Positions 1-9,785 of a stretch of DNA of 64,000 bases are shown here, piece by piece. Position 1 is the stretch's first letter. The number at the start of each line of letters is the position of its first letter. Position numbers and translations under genes: made by a program. Source of the stretch: Aequorivita iocasae (GTDB lineage Bacteria > Bacteroidota > Bacteroidia > Flavobacteriales > Flavobacteriaceae); contig NZ_CP068439.1 of assembly GCF_016757735.1 (NCBI RefSeq), forward strand, positions 1,550,001-1,614,000, given 5' to 3'. The notes beneath the pieces are model-generated. The model was given only the letters and a program-made list of their open reading frames with translations, was not told where the DNA came from and did not search any database.

Positions 1-702
1 ATTTAAAAATGTATTGATGCCTGCTTCCACTGAAGGTTCGTTGTAAACACTCATTGAATATTTGCTGAAATCAGGGAACTTTTGAAGAAATTCCTTAACA
101 GGGTTCAGCCCAAGTTCTATACTATTAAAATCCGTTTCTGTATTTATGCGTAACAAATGAATTTTTGAGTCACATTTTTCTGCAATGGACAGTACTTCCT
201 TGAACGGTATGCTCACGTCTTCCTTAAAATCTGAAAGGAATACGATGTCCTTAAACGGAAACGTTACTTCATCCTCTTTTACCACAATAATTGGTGCATT
301 TGCCTTTCTTACAATTTTATCAACGTTACTGCCTATTACTTCCCTAACGAGTCCTTTGGTGCCGCTACTTCCAGTAATAATGAAATCGTGGTGAAAGTGA
401 CCGGAATGTTCTAAAATATCTTTTTGTCCTGAATCAAATTGTAGAAAAGTTCGACATTTAAGACCTTCGTGTTCTGCCTCTTTTTCCAACGCACGCAATT
501 TGGCTTTGGCAATACCAATTTGCTTTACAGTTTCGGGATAGCGCTTTTCTTTGAGTTTACTCAATTTTACCCAATCTACAGGTGTTGTCATCAAGTGTAA
601 AAAATGTATCTCTGCATCGTATAGTTTGGCCATTTTAATGCCTAAATAGGCTGCCTTTGTGCAGTTTTCAGAGAAATCGGTGGGTACAAGTATATTTTTC
701 AT
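1..702 (-). CDS. Universal stress protein with two Usp domains (partial, runs off the left edge)
   Basis: I translated 234 codons from an ATG at 700-702; the frame is still open at base 1, so the C-terminus lies outside the window. The N-terminus (MKNILVPTDFS) and the loop GSSGTKG followed by VIGSN at about residues 118-130 match the nucleotide-binding loop of UspA-family proteins. A second Usp-like domain starts at about residue 155 (PFKDIVFLSDF). Tandem-domain Usp proteins of about 280 residues are common in Bacteroidota. It lies 24 bases after ldhA in the same orientation, as the last visible gene of the long minus-strand run. Ligand and role are inferred from family only. Confidence 0.85.
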   Translation of the reverse strand, partial: MKNILVPTDFSENCTKAAYLGIKMAKLYDAEIHFLHLMTTPVDWVKLSKLKEKRYPETVKQIGIAKAKLRALEKEAEHEGLKCRTFLQFDSGQKDILEHSGHFHHDFIITGSSGTKGLVREVIGSNVDKIVRKANAPIIVVKEDEVTFPFKDIVFLSDFKEDVSIPFKEVLSIAEKCDSKIHLLRINTETDFNSIELGLNPVKEFLQKFPDFSKYSMSVYNEPSVEAGINTFLN

Positions 703-726
703 TTTTTTATGTTTTAATTATTTAAA

Positions 727-1722
727 CTAATTGACAGATATTTCATTCCCAGAAAGGATTTCTTTATCAAAGCAATCTAAATTATATATGGTGGTTTCAG
801 CAATATTGGTCAATGCTGTTTCTGTTAAAAAGGCTTGATGACTTGTTATTAAAACATTGTTAAAGGTCATTAATCGAGCAATCACATCGTCTTGCAAAAT
901 GTCATCAGAATGGTCTTCAAAAAACAATCCTTCTTCCTCTTCATAGACATCCAATCCTAAATACCCTATTTTTTTCGTCTTAAGACCTTGTATGACCGCT
1001 TTGGTATCCACCAAACCACCACGACTTGTGTTGATGAGCATTACACCGGGTTTCATAAGTGCGATATGTTTTGCATCAATCAAATGTTTTGTGTTTGGTG
1101 TTAAAGGTATATGCAGACTTATGATATCTGCCCGTTCGCAGAGTTTTTTGCAATCAGTATAATTGACGTTATATGTATTGACAAGCCTTTTATCGATAGT
1201 CATATCGTGGGCCAGAATTTTGCAGCCAAAACCGTGAAGTATTTTTACCAATACAGCACCTATTTTTCCTGTTCCTATGACACCGACAGTTTTTCCGTTT
1301 AGGTCGAAACCCGTAAGTCCGTTTAATGAGAAGTTGTGTTCGCGCACCCTGTTGTTTGCCTTAATCAGTTTGCGGTTTAATGCAAGTATCAAAGCCATTG
1401 TGTGTTCTGCAATGGCATAAGGTGAATAGGCAGGAACACGGGCTACCTTCATATCCAATTCAGCTACTTTTATTAAATCAACGTGATTGAAACCTGCAGA
1501 ACGCAGAGCAATATTTTTTACGCCTAACGTGCTTAATTTTTCAAGAACTTTTGCCGAAGCCTCATCACCTGTAAAGAGACTTACCGTTTTGGAACCTGTT
1601 GCGAGAATAGCTGTTTCTTCCGTCAAACGACTCTCAAGCAGTTTTAATTGATGCTTGCCATCATTCGCTTTTAACAGATAGGGTTCTTCAAACTTATGTG
1701 TGCTAAATATGGTTGTTTTCAT
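727..1722 (-). CDS. ldhA: D-lactate dehydrogenase (D-2-hydroxyacid dehydrogenase family)
   Basis: This is predicted to be a cytoplasmic NAD-dependent enzyme interconverting pyruvate and D-lactate, which would regenerate NAD+. Its 331 residues match the usual LdhA length. The NAD-binding motif GTGKIG lies at about residues 150-155. The catalytic set of the family is visible: Arg234 in NTSRGGLVD, a Glu near 264 in the acidic stretch after LGLDVY, and His295 in TSHQAFLT, the last being typical of LdhA rather than other 2-hydroxyacid dehydrogenases. It is 10 bases downstream of the MgtC/DUF4010 gene and belongs to the same transcriptional run as phosphofructokinase, aldolase and GAPDH, so a role in redox balance for that cassette is reasonable but inferred. 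Confidence 0.88.
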   Translation of the reverse strand: MKTTIFSTHKFEEPYLLKANDGKHQLKLLESRLTEETAILATGSKTVSLFTGDEASAKVLEKLSTLGVKNIALRSAGFNHVDLIKVAELDMKVARVPAYSPYAIAEHTMALILALNRKLIKANNRVREHNFSLNGLTGFDLNGKTVGVIGTGKIGAVLVKILHGFGCKILAHDMTIDKRLVNTYNVNYTDCKKLCERADIISLHIPLTPNTKHLIDAKHIALMKPGVMLINTSRGGLVDTKAVIQGLKTKKIGYLGLDVYEEEEGLFFEDHSDDILQDDVIARLMTFNNVLITSHQAFLTETALTNIAETTIYNLDCFDKEILSGNEISVN

Positions 1723-1732
1723 TTCACTTTTT

Positions 1733-3001
1733 TTAATTTCCTAACTGTATTAAAATATATGTTATGCCCACTATGACAACAGTTCCAAAAATCATAAGTA
1801 CAAGTTTTCCTGTTTTTTTAGAACCTTTAAAGTAGGTTATGCCCAACTTTACAATCATATTGCTTATGGTTGCTGTTATGATGACATTGGTTGCCAGTGC
1901 AAGTTTTTCTTCCAAAGACCCAAATTTTGCCATACTGATAGTAATGGCATCTGTATCTGCCAATCCTGCAATTAGGGCTGAATAGTACAAACCGCTTTCG
2001 CCAAAAAATTGATTTCCATAAAAAACCGCAAACAGGATGACCACATAAATACCACCAAACCCAAGGGCGTTCCAAATATTGAGTGGATTACCAAGATTGA
2101 TGTCTGTCTTTGGGACATCTGTATTCTTTTTGATGAATAAAAGCGCACTTATCAGGCAGATAAGGGTAAGAATAGTAAATGGGACGACTAAATAAGAAAG
2201 TATGGCACTATTGAAAATATATGCCAGAATCGCAAGTCTGGGAAACATTATGGCAGAAGCTATAATGATACCAGCGGCATATTCTTTTGAAAGTTCTGGC
2301 GATTCCTTACTTCGGGAAGCATATATCCAAGCTACAGCGGTACTTGAAATCAATCCGCCTAAAATTGCCGTGAGCAGAATACCACGTTTAGAACCTACAT
2401 ATTTTACAAGAAAGTAGCCGATGAAATTTAAGAAGGAAACAATAACAACAATAGAGCCGATTTCAAAAGGATTTAACAAACCTTCTGGTCCATAATTTTC
2501 TTTGGGAAGGAATGGTAATATCAACAACGCTATGATAGAAAATTTAATAAAAGCAAAAAGCTCTGCTGAAGTAATATTCTTTATGAAAGAACGAAAGGTA
2601 GTTTTAAGCGACAATAAAGTAACGACCACTACTGCGGTGGCAACTGCTTCCTTGTGCAAATGATTGGCAACCATAACACCCAAAATCAACGTAGCGAATA
2701 ATGCCATATTAGTGGTTATCCCTGTCATTACGTGTTTTTGTACCATAGACAGATGGCTCAAGGACAAAAACAAAAGAAATGCTCCTGCAATGATAATGAC
2801 CAACCAAGGTGTATAAGCTGTGGAAAGGTTGCCTAATATAAAACCAATAATGGCGACAATCGGGAAGGTTCTTATGCCTGCAAAACCTTGTTCTTCCTTC
2901 AGTTTATCGTATTCACGTTCCAGTCCCAGAATAAGGCCAATGCCTAGACTTATGAGTAATCCGAGGATAAATGGGTTGATATTTTTAAAGGCTTCAATCA
3001 T
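1733..3001 (-). CDS. MgtC/SapB and DUF4010 family membrane protein
   Basis: This is a 422-residue polytopic inner-membrane protein with roughly 11-12 hydrophobic segments. The N-terminus has the MgtC/SapB-type signature, LGLERE followed by GIRTFP at about residues 25-47. The C-terminal half matches the DUF4010 extension, including a polar AGLADTDAIT segment at about residue 345. MgtC proteins are linked to magnesium homeostasis and F-ATPase control in pathogens, but for the longer DUF4010 group the function is not established. It sits 3 bases after pfkA and 10 bases before ldhA, so it is co-transcribed with glycolytic genes. I assign the family with confidence, not the substrate. Confidence 0.82.
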   Translation of the reverse strand: MIEAFKNINPFILGLLISLGIGLILGLEREYDKLKEEQGFAGIRTFPIVAIIGFILGNLSTAYTPWLVIIIAGAFLLFLSLSHLSMVQKHVMTGITTNMALFATLILGVMVANHLHKEAVATAVVVVTLLSLKTTFRSFIKNITSAELFAFIKFSIIALLILPFLPKENYGPEGLLNPFEIGSIVVIVSFLNFIGYFLVKYVGSKRGILLTAILGGLISSTAVAWIYASRSKESPELSKEYAAGIIIASAIMFPRLAILAYIFNSAILSYLVVPFTILTLICLISALLFIKKNTDVPKTDINLGNPLNIWNALGFGGIYVVILFAVFYGNQFFGESGLYYSALIAGLADTDAITISMAKFGSLEEKLALATNVIITATISNMIVKLGITYFKGSKKTGKLVLMIFGTVVIVGITYILIQLGN

Positions 3002-3004
3002 TTC

Positions 3005-3979
3005 TTACTTTCCAAATAGTTCTAAAAGTTCATATAATTCATTATTTACTTGATGTTGCTTAACCACCTCTTTAAAAGAGGTTAGATGCAATTGATTGTG
3101 TGAAATTCCTACCATTACGTTCTTTTTACCTTGTAAAAGTGATTCTATAGCTGCGACACCCATTCTAATTCCCAACATTCTATCAAAAGCCGAAGGGTTG
3201 CCTCCTCGCTGCACGTGTACCAGCCTAGTTATTCGCAAATCTACATCCGAATTTATTTCCTTGATTTTTGACGCGACCAGTTCTGCGCCTAATTCATCTC
3301 CTTCCGAAACCACGACAAGAAATGCTTCTTCGTTATTGTAATTTTTGACCTTATTTAATAGATAAATAAAGTCTTTGCCGCTCTCGGGAATTAAAATGGC
3401 ATCTGCTCCTGTGGTAAGTCCTGAATGAATGGCAATGTAACCCGAATCCCTTCCCATAACTTCCACAATAAATATTCGGTTGTGAGATTCGGCAGTGTCC
3501 TTTATTTTATCGATATTCTCAATGGCTGTATTTACTGCGGAATCGAAGCCAAGAGTATAATCTGTCCCTGAAATATCGTTGTCAATAGTCCCCGGAATAC
3601 CTATAAAAGGGATGTCGCATATTTCTGAAAAAGCCAAAAGCCCCCTAAAAGTACCATCGCCACCAATGGCAATCAAAGCGTCTATTTTGTTTGCTTTTAG
3701 GGTTTGTAAGGCTTTTTTACGACCCTCTAATTCCAGAAATCGTTTGCTTCGTGCTGTTTTTAGAATAGTGCCACCTTTTTGGGTAATTTTTTTTAGTTCG
3801 TGAGATTTGAATGGTATCAAATCACCATCTATCAAACCTTCATACCCTTTTAAAAAACCACTTACTTTAATATCATTCACTTCCGCAGATTTTGCAATAG
3901 CATACAATGCAGCGTTCATTCCAGGGCTGTCGCCTCCAGAGGTAAATACACCTATATGTTTGATTTTATTAGTATTCAT
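3005..3979 (-). CDS. pfkA: ATP-dependent 6-phosphofructokinase
   Basis: Predicted to phosphorylate fructose 6-phosphate to fructose 1,6-bisphosphate in the cytoplasm. Visible motifs are the nucleotide loop GGDSPGMN at residues 15-22, GGDGTFRG at about 106-113, the catalytic loop GTIDND (Asp near 133) and MGRDSGYIA. The Gly in GGDGT and the Gly in PGTIDND are the residues usual in ATP-dependent enzymes; PPi-dependent enzymes carry Asp and Lys there. The length of 324 matches bacterial PfkA. The start overlaps the end of the hydrolase gene by 11 bases, which indicates translational coupling. Because a flavobacterial chromosome normally carries its own pfkA, this is probably a second copy carried by the island. 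Confidence 0.93.
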   Translation of the reverse strand: MNTNKIKHIGVFTSGGDSPGMNAALYAIAKSAEVNDIKVSGFLKGYEGLIDGDLIPFKSHELKKITQKGGTILKTARSKRFLELEGRKKALQTLKANKIDALIAIGGDGTFRGLLAFSEICDIPFIGIPGTIDNDISGTDYTLGFDSAVNTAIENIDKIKDTAESHNRIFIVEVMGRDSGYIAIHSGLTTGADAILIPESGKDFIYLLNKVKNYNNEEAFLVVVSEGDELGAELVASKIKEINSDVDLRITRLVHVQRGGNPSAFDRMLGIRMGVAAIESLLQGKKNVMVGISHNQLHLTSFKEVVKQHQVNNELYELLELFGK

Positions 3980-4886
3980 TTAATATTGTTTTTTGTGATT
4001 TTTTATCTGAAACCGAAAAATCTTGGACGGTCTTCCATACAAATTCTGCTTCTTTTAGAAAGAACTGATGGTCTCCTTCAGATGAAGTAATTATTTGTGC
4101 GTTTTTAAATTCCCTCGATAATTTTAAGGCATTTTCTAAAGGTGCAGTTGTATCTTTTTCTCCGTGAATAAAAAGCACGTCTTTATCCTTAATTTTCCTT
4201 GCCATCGCATATAAATTTGTTTTTAAGATGATTCTTTTAAGAGAAAAATAGTAGCTCTGCCAATGATGTTTTTTTGCGTCTTCATAAACTTCGTCAGTAA
4301 GATTATCGGGTTTGAAAGCACGCGACATAAAAATGGGATGTATCATACAGATGTATTTCGAGAATTTGCTTGTTGAAATCCTATCCACAAAGGAATGTGT
4401 GGACATAACTTTCTTAAACTCATCTGCATCCTTGTAAACAGGTATGCTAATAAAAACGCCTGATTTGAACCAATGACGATGTTTTTCTAAAAGAGCTAAT
4501 GAAATTATCGCTCCCATAGAATGTCCACCTATTAAAGTTTTTCCATCATTGAATCCTTCCTTGTTTAAAACCAATTCAACGGCTTGCATTTGTATTGAAA
4601 GAGAATAATTGCTTCTTGGTTTTGGCGAATCACCAAAACCAAGAAGGTCTATTAGAAGTAAAGAATGTGTTTTTGAAATGCTTTCTAAATTGCGCTTCCA
4701 ATAATTCAATGACCCAGTCAATCCGTGTAGCAAAACAAGTTTGGTTTCACCTGAACCCATTATTTCATAATTCAATAGAGTTTTGTTGGCATCATAGGCT
4801 GGTTGCTTAACAATCTTATAATGCTGATATCCTGCTATAGCGATAACTGGAAGAATTAAGAATATGGATGTGAATAGTAATGTCAT
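3969..4886 (-). CDS. Alpha/beta-fold hydrolase, membrane-anchored
   Basis: I chose the ATG at 4884-4886 (305 aa); a longer reading would need a TTG at 4904. The first 20 residues form a hydrophobic segment, so the enzyme is probably anchored with its domain in the periplasm, although a non-cleaved orientation cannot be excluded. Alpha/beta hydrolase landmarks are present: oxyanion-type LLHGLTG near residue 53, nucleophile elbow GHSMG with Ser123, the acid in HGEKDTT and the His in GDHQFF near the C-terminus. The substrate is unknown. Its 3' end overlaps pfkA by 11 bases, so it belongs to the metabolic run even though it is not a glycolytic enzyme. Confidence 0.8.
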   Translation of the reverse strand: MTLLFTSIFLILPVIAIAGYQHYKIVKQPAYDANKTLLNYEIMGSGETKLVLLHGLTGSLNYWKRNLESISKTHSLLLIDLLGFGDSPKPRSNYSLSIQMQAVELVLNKEGFNDGKTLIGGHSMGAIISLALLEKHRHWFKSGVFISIPVYKDADEFKKVMSTHSFVDRISTSKFSKYICMIHPIFMSRAFKPDNLTDEVYEDAKKHHWQSYYFSLKRIILKTNLYAMARKIKDKDVLFIHGEKDTTAPLENALKLSREFKNAQIITSSEGDHQFFLKEAEFVWKTVQDFSVSDKKSQKTILNEY

Positions 4887-4929
4887 TATTAAAATATGAA
4901 TCAATTTTTAAATTTATTCCATTTGTTAA

Positions 4930-5991
4930 CTATGCAATATTGATAGTATCATCCAAATAGACATTCTGCACGGCTTTGATTAACGCAACTCCTTCACCAA
5001 AAGGTTTTTGAAATGCTTTCCGTCCCATTATCAAACCAGAACCTCCCGCTCTTTTATTGATGACAGCTGTCGTAACTGCTTCAACCAAATCTGACTCACC
5101 TTTTGAGCCACCACCTGAATTTATCAAACCTATTTTTCCCATATAGCAATTGGCTACTTGCAATCTGCATAGGTCAATAGGATGGTCTGTTGTAAGTGTT
5201 TCATACATTTTATCATCATATTTACCAAAACCTATCTCTTTGAAACCAAAGTTGTTTGTAGGTAATTTTTGCTTAATAATATCTGCCTGAATGGTTACTC
5301 CTAAATGATTGGCTTGTCCCGTAACATCGGCAGCTGCGTGGTAATCTTCTTTTTCGGTTTTAAAAGCTTCATTGCGCAGATAGCACCATAAAATGGTAGC
5401 CATTCCTAAATTATGGGCTTCTTCAAAAGCTTCAGCTATTTCTTTTAGCTGTCTGTTACTTTCCTCTGAACCAAAATAGATAGTTGCACCCACGGCAATT
5501 GCTCCCATATCCCAAGCCGATTTTACCTTGCCAAAGAGCGTTTGGTCATATTTATTGGGATAGGTAAGAAGTTCATTGTGGTTGATTTTTACAATGAATG
5601 GTATTTTGTGCGCGTATTTTCGAGCGTTCAGCCCTAAAACACCAAAGGTGGACGCTACACCATTGCAACCAGCCTCAATGGCGAGTTTTATGATATTCTC
5701 TGGGTCAAAATAATCTGGATTTTTATAAAAAGAAAAAGCTGCACTATGCTCGATGCCTTGGTCAACAGGCAGAATGCTCAAGTAGCCTGTTCCCCCAAGA
5801 TTTCCGTGGTTGTACAACTGTGCGAGGCTTCGCAGTACTTGTGGATTTCTGTTACTATTTAGAAATACTTTTTCAAGACTGTTCTTGCTTGGGGTTAGAA
5901 GTTCATCCTTCGTGATTTTTTCACAAACGTGTTCTAAATAGAAAGATGACTTCTTTCCTAATAGTTCTATGATATTTTTTTCTGTTTTCAT
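4930..5991 (-). CDS. fbaB: Class I fructose-bisphosphate aldolase (DhnA/FbaB type)
   Basis: Predicted to cleave fructose 1,6-bisphosphate to two triose phosphates through a Schiff-base lysine, without a metal ion. The 353-residue sequence carries typical stretches of the bacterial/archaeal class I family: [10 protein letters not shown] near residue 78, [28 protein letters not shown] in mid-protein, and [12 protein letters not shown] plus [15 protein letters not shown] near the C-terminus. I did not assign the Schiff-base Lys exactly. It follows the archaeal-type gap gene by 11 bases. The metal independence matters here: the usual bacterial class II aldolase is a divalent-metal enzyme, and this copy lies in a copper-resistance operon. 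Confidence 0.93.
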   Translation of the reverse strand: MKTEKNIIELLGKKSSFYLEHVCEKITKDELLTPSKNSLEKVFLNSNRNPQVLRSLAQLYNHGNLGGTGYLSILPVDQGIEHSAAFSFYKNPDYFDPENIIKLAIEAGCNGVASTFGVLGLNARKYAHKIPFIVKINHNELLTYPNKYDQTLFGKVKSAWDMGAIAVGATIYFGSEESNRQLKEIAEAFEEAHNLGMATILWCYLRNEAFKTEKEDYHAAADVTGQANHLGVTIQADIIKQKLPTNNFGFKEIGFGKYDDKMYETLTTDHPIDLCRLQVANCYMGKIGLINSGGGSKGESDLVEAVTTAVINKRAGGSGLIMGRKAFQKPFGEGVALIKAVQNVYLDDTINIA

Positions 5992-6002
5992 TTTATGTTG
6001 AA

Positions 6003-7016
6003 TTAATGAATTCCTAAACTGTCATTGGTTTTGACAATGGATTTTTCTGCACCTGTTTCAATTCCCGTAAGTGCCCTAATGGCATCAATCGTTTCAGGGA
6101 TTACAATAGCTTGATTATCTACTACATAAGCGTAAAAAAGCTCGTCTCCAACAACCTTCAGCATATCTTCCCAAAGCGCAACTTCATACATATCGCCCCA
6201 AGGTCTTCCCATATCCAAAAACATTTCCTTAATAGTGTTGTTAGAAACCAAGCCTTGGTCATAGCGTATCAGCTTAATTCTGCTGGATGTTTTAAAGGCA
6301 TTAAGCACTTCTTCTTTCGTGGCTTGCTTCTTTAACTTCACGTTCCAATAGTGCATATGGCTCAATGTCTCTGGAACTTTTACTGCGGATGTGATAACAT
6401 CGAGTTCGGGGTCGACACTTTTGGCATCAGGACCTTGATGGCTCGGAATATCTTTTTCTGGAACCATTGTGTTCATAATTCCGCCCAAATGACTTTCCCA
6501 AGGGTCTGTTGCTCTTCTTAAGAGTGTTCCTCTAGCATAATCCAATAAACCAGCTCTTTTTAGAGCGGTCAATGTTCTTAAGATAGAGGTGGTATTGCAG
6601 GAAACTACACGTGTTGCATTTAGATTTAACGCAGATTTATAATTGTTTTCCGCACTAAAGGAATGACCCGTGGTCTCGTGCTTTTCCCCTCCCTGTAAGA
6701 TAAATTTTATCCTAATTTCTTTATAAACTTTCACGTTCTGTGCTGCAATTTTTTTTGGGGTACAGTCCACAACTAAATCTACCTCTTTCAAAAGGTCTTG
6801 CATATTTCCTTTGACATCGATGCCAGCATTTGCCATTGTAACAGCTGCTTCTTGAGTGGCTGCATAGATATCGTACTCTTTTCTCACCGCATTTTGAATG
6901 CGCCAATCACTAATGATATCACACACACCCGAAAGTTTCATATCATCTTGAAGATTGACGGCATCAGCTACTCTTTTTCCGATGACACCATATCCTATAA
7001 CTGCTATATTTTTCAT
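6003..7016 (-). CDS. Type II (archaeal-type) glyceraldehyde-3-phosphate dehydrogenase
   Basis: Predicted to oxidise glyceraldehyde 3-phosphate to 1,3-bisphosphoglycerate with NAD(P). The 337-residue protein starts with a Rossmann motif, [12 protein letters not shown] (residues 6-17), and contains the type II active site SCNTTSILR with the catalytic Cys at residue 140, followed by RRATDP. These are features of the archaeal GAPDH family, which is only distantly related to the ordinary bacterial GapA (SCTTN). The type is unusual in Bacteroidota and suggests transfer. It sits between the APC permease and the class I aldolase with short gaps (14 and 11 bases). Archaeal enzymes are often NADP-accepting; the cofactor preference here is not determined. 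Confidence 0.9.
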   Translation of the reverse strand: MKNIAVIGYGVIGKRVADAVNLQDDMKLSGVCDIISDWRIQNAVRKEYDIYAATQEAAVTMANAGIDVKGNMQDLLKEVDLVVDCTPKKIAAQNVKVYKEIRIKFILQGGEKHETTGHSFSAENNYKSALNLNATRVVSCNTTSILRTLTALKRAGLLDYARGTLLRRATDPWESHLGGIMNTMVPEKDIPSHQGPDAKSVDPELDVITSAVKVPETLSHMHYWNVKLKKQATKEEVLNAFKTSSRIKLIRYDQGLVSNNTIKEMFLDMGRPWGDMYEVALWEDMLKVVGDELFYAYVVDNQAIVIPETIDAIRALTGIETGAEKSIVKTNDSLGIH

Positions 7017-7030
7017 ATAAATTGAATTTA

Positions 7031-8389
7031 TTAATTATGTTTTGTTTTTATATTACTTGTTACTTCCATTCCCATCGGCATATTTCCCTCATCATCTGTA
7101 TGTGAAATCATAAAAAGCCGTTCCGCAACAATGATTAGAATAATCCCAATTGCCGCTACGATAAGCACCAATGGGTCGTTCAGATATTTTATATAAAGAA
7201 ATGCTGAAAGCACCGCAACATCCATCACAATGGCTATTAATGGAATGATTGGCAGAAAATCCACTTCTTTTTTTAGGTGGCGAAAAAGTCCCCAATGGAT
7301 AGCAATATCCATAATGAGGTAAAAAATAGCCCCAATGGAAGCAATCCTTGTTAAATCAAACAACACGGTCAGTAAAATAGCCAGTGAAACCGTGAATATG
7401 AGGGCAGGGTTTTTAAGATTCCCCATTCTTTTTAGGGACGGCACTTGCTTCATATTGCTCAACATCGCCAACAAGCGTGAGGCCGAAAACACACTTGCTA
7501 TAACACCAGAAAAGGTTGCTATAATGGCTATTGCTATGGTAATCCAAGAACCCCATTCCCCAAAAATGGGTTGTGCCGCCGCTGCCAAGGCGTAATCCTT
7601 TGCTTCGATTATTTCTGGGATAGTTAAACCTCCAGCAACAGCCAGTGCCAAGGCTACATAAATAATCGTGCAAATAAGAATGGAAATAATAATAGAACGT
7701 CCAAGGTTCTTATGTGGATTTTTAATATCACCTCCCTGATTTGTAATAGTAGTGAATCCCTTATAGGCAAGGATTGCCAACGCCAATGCAGCAATAAAAG
7801 CGAACCCTTGTGGCAACGTTTCCGTATTTCTTGGAATATAATTTCCTGTAATATCTGCGAATCCGGAAGCTATAAGTCCCGCAATGGCGAGCAATGCAAT
7901 ACCTACAACTTTGATAATTGCTGTAAAGGTGGCTGTTGCGCCAATAACTTTGTTTCCTAAAATATTGATGATGTAAGCTGTTACCAATAGCAGAATCCCG
8001 AGAATGGATGCGTAACCAGCCAAACTTTCTGGGAACAGCCGAAGCGTATATGCTCCAAAAGTGCCCGCCACCAAGCTTTCTGAAACCACCATTGAGACAT
8101 ACATCAACAAAGAAAAGACCCCTGTCGTAGTGCCAGGGCCATAGGATTTGTTCAAGAATTTAACAACGCCTCCAGAAGATGGAAAAGCATTTGAAAACTT
8201 CACATAGGAATATGAACTGAAACCAACCACAATGGCACCAGCTATAAAAGCAACCGGAAATAAATCACCTACCAATTCAGCTATTTGTCCCATAAGGACA
8301 AATATTCCAGCACCAATCATAACCCCAGTACCGAGAGATATGGAACCTATTAGAGAAAGCTTATTATTTTTAACTGTGGTGTCTTTCAT
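7031..8389 (-). CDS. APC-superfamily amino acid permease
   Basis: This is a 452-residue inner-membrane protein with about 12 predicted transmembrane segments. The N-terminal GSISLGTGVMIGAGIFVLMG (residues 15-34) is the glycine-rich unwound helix 1 that binds substrate in APC transporters, and FSSYSYVKFSNAFPSSGG matches the following helix 2 region. The substrate cannot be read from the sequence; amino acids, polyamines or organic cations are possible. It is 7 bases from the NDH-2 gene and 14 bases from the archaeal-type gap gene, so it is co-transcribed with energy genes. No extra soluble domain is present: the C-terminus ends shortly after the last hydrophobic segment. Confidence 0.85.
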   Translation of the reverse strand: MKDTTVKNNKLSLIGSISLGTGVMIGAGIFVLMGQIAELVGDLFPVAFIAGAIVVGFSSYSYVKFSNAFPSSGGVVKFLNKSYGPGTTTGVFSLLMYVSMVVSESLVAGTFGAYTLRLFPESLAGYASILGILLLVTAYIINILGNKVIGATATFTAIIKVVGIALLAIAGLIASGFADITGNYIPRNTETLPQGFAFIAALALAILAYKGFTTITNQGGDIKNPHKNLGRSIIISILICTIIYVALALAVAGGLTIPEIIEAKDYALAAAAQPIFGEWGSWITIAIAIIATFSGVIASVFSASRLLAMLSNMKQVPSLKRMGNLKNPALIFTVSLAILLTVLFDLTRIASIGAIFYLIMDIAIHWGLFRHLKKEVDFLPIIPLIAIVMDVAVLSAFLYIKYLNDPLVLIVAAIGIILIIVAERLFMISHTDDEGNMPMGMEVTSNIKTKHN

Positions 8390-8396
8390 TATTATA

Positions 8397-9752
8397 TTAT
8401 TTCTTCGGATTATTCACAGAAGATTTAGGTTTAAAATTTCTAATAATCAGGCGGTTGCTCTTTTCGTAAGTGAAATAGCTTACCGCCCAATTAAAACCAA
8501 CCATCAATCTATTTCTAAATCCGCTTATTGACATCAAATGCACAATAGACCATAACAACCAAGCGAAATAACCTGCAAACTTGAATTTACCCAAATCAGC
8601 TACTGCTTTTCGTTTACCAACGGTCGCCAACGAACCTTTATCTTTATATTCGAAAGGCTTTACGGCTTCATCATTAATAATTTTCAATAATGAATTACCC
8701 AAATATTTCCCTTGTTGAATAGCCGTCTGTGCTACTTGTGGATGTCCTTTTGGCGTTTCATTTGTAATTATAGCCGCTATATCGCCTATGGCAAAAATGT
8801 TTTCGTAACCTTCTACCATTAAAAATGAGCCCGTTCTTATACGGTTGCCTTTTACCACGTGTTTTTCATCGATACCTTTTGGGAACTGTCCTTTTACACC
8901 TGCTGTCCAGATTAGGTTTTTGGCAAAAATGGTTTTCCCACTTTTGGTTGTGACTATTGACCCGTCATAATCGCTTACCGATTCATTGAATAGTACCTTT
9001 ACATCCAAGTCCTTCAAATATTTCAGGGTTTTTGTAGAGGCTTTTTCAGACATTGTACTTAACAATTCATCAATGGCCTCAATCAAATAAATGTTCATTA
9101 TAGAAGAAGGGTACTCTGGATAATCCTTCGGTAGAATGTATTTACAGAATTCTGCCAAAGCTCCTGCCATTTCTACCCCAGCAGGACCACCACCAACGAT
9201 AACGAAATTTGTCAGGGCATCACGTTCATCATCATCACAGGTTATGGCTGCCTGTTCCAGATTTTGCAACATCAGATGGCGGATGTTTAGGGAATCACGA
9301 ATATCCTTCATCCCCAAGCTGTTTTGCTCAACGTTTTCCATACCAAAGAAATTGGTAGTTGTTCCGGTTGCCAAAACCAAATAATCATATTCAACTGTTC
9401 CTTTATCTGTGACAATTATATTTGATGAGGCTTGAATTTCTTCCACTTCTGCCAAACGGAATACCACGTTTTTATATCCATTAAATTGTTTTCTGAAAGG
9501 AAAAACAATGCTGTCCGGTTCCAGGGCACTTGTAGCTACTTGATAAAGCAAAGGCTGAAACTGATGGAAATTATTTTTGTCAATAAGGATAACTTGAATT
9601 TCTTTGTGTTTCAGTTTTTCTGTCAATGCCAAACCTGCAAACCCACCGCCAATGATAACTACACGCGGTAAGTCAGAATCTGGAAGGCATATTGTCTCTG
9701 TTACCTTACAAGCAGATTCTTCTGCATTATTATTTGAGTAATTGACGTTCAT
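8397..9752 (-). CDS. ndh: Type II NADH:quinone oxidoreductase (NDH-2)
   Basis: Predicted to pass electrons from NADH to quinone at the membrane using FAD only, with no iron-sulfur cluster and no proton pumping. Two dinucleotide motifs are visible: GGGFAG at about residues 35-40 (FAD) and GGGPAG at about 187-192 (NADH). FHQFQPLLYQVATSALEPD near residue 62 is typical of NDH-2. The C-terminus (about 400-451) contains aromatic, amphipathic stretches such as FAWLLWSIVHLM that usually dock the enzyme to the membrane. It lies between a universal stress protein and the permease. An alternate dehydrogenase lacking Fe-S centres fits a copper-stress cassette, since copper damages Fe-S clusters; this link is inferred. 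Confidence 0.88.
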   Translation of the reverse strand: MNVNYSNNNAEESACKVTETICLPDSDLPRVVIIGGGFAGLALTEKLKHKEIQVILIDKNNFHQFQPLLYQVATSALEPDSIVFPFRKQFNGYKNVVFRLAEVEEIQASSNIIVTDKGTVEYDYLVLATGTTTNFFGMENVEQNSLGMKDIRDSLNIRHLMLQNLEQAAITCDDDERDALTNFVIVGGGPAGVEMAGALAEFCKYILPKDYPEYPSSIMNIYLIEAIDELLSTMSEKASTKTLKYLKDLDVKVLFNESVSDYDGSIVTTKSGKTIFAKNLIWTAGVKGQFPKGIDEKHVVKGNRIRTGSFLMVEGYENIFAIGDIAAIITNETPKGHPQVAQTAIQQGKYLGNSLLKIINDEAVKPFEYKDKGSLATVGKRKAVADLGKFKFAGYFAWLLWSIVHLMSISGFRNRLMVGFNWAVSYFTYEKSNRLIIRNFKPKSSVNNPKK

Positions 9753-9785
9753 ATTTGGTTTTTATATCATTGGTGTTGGCCATAG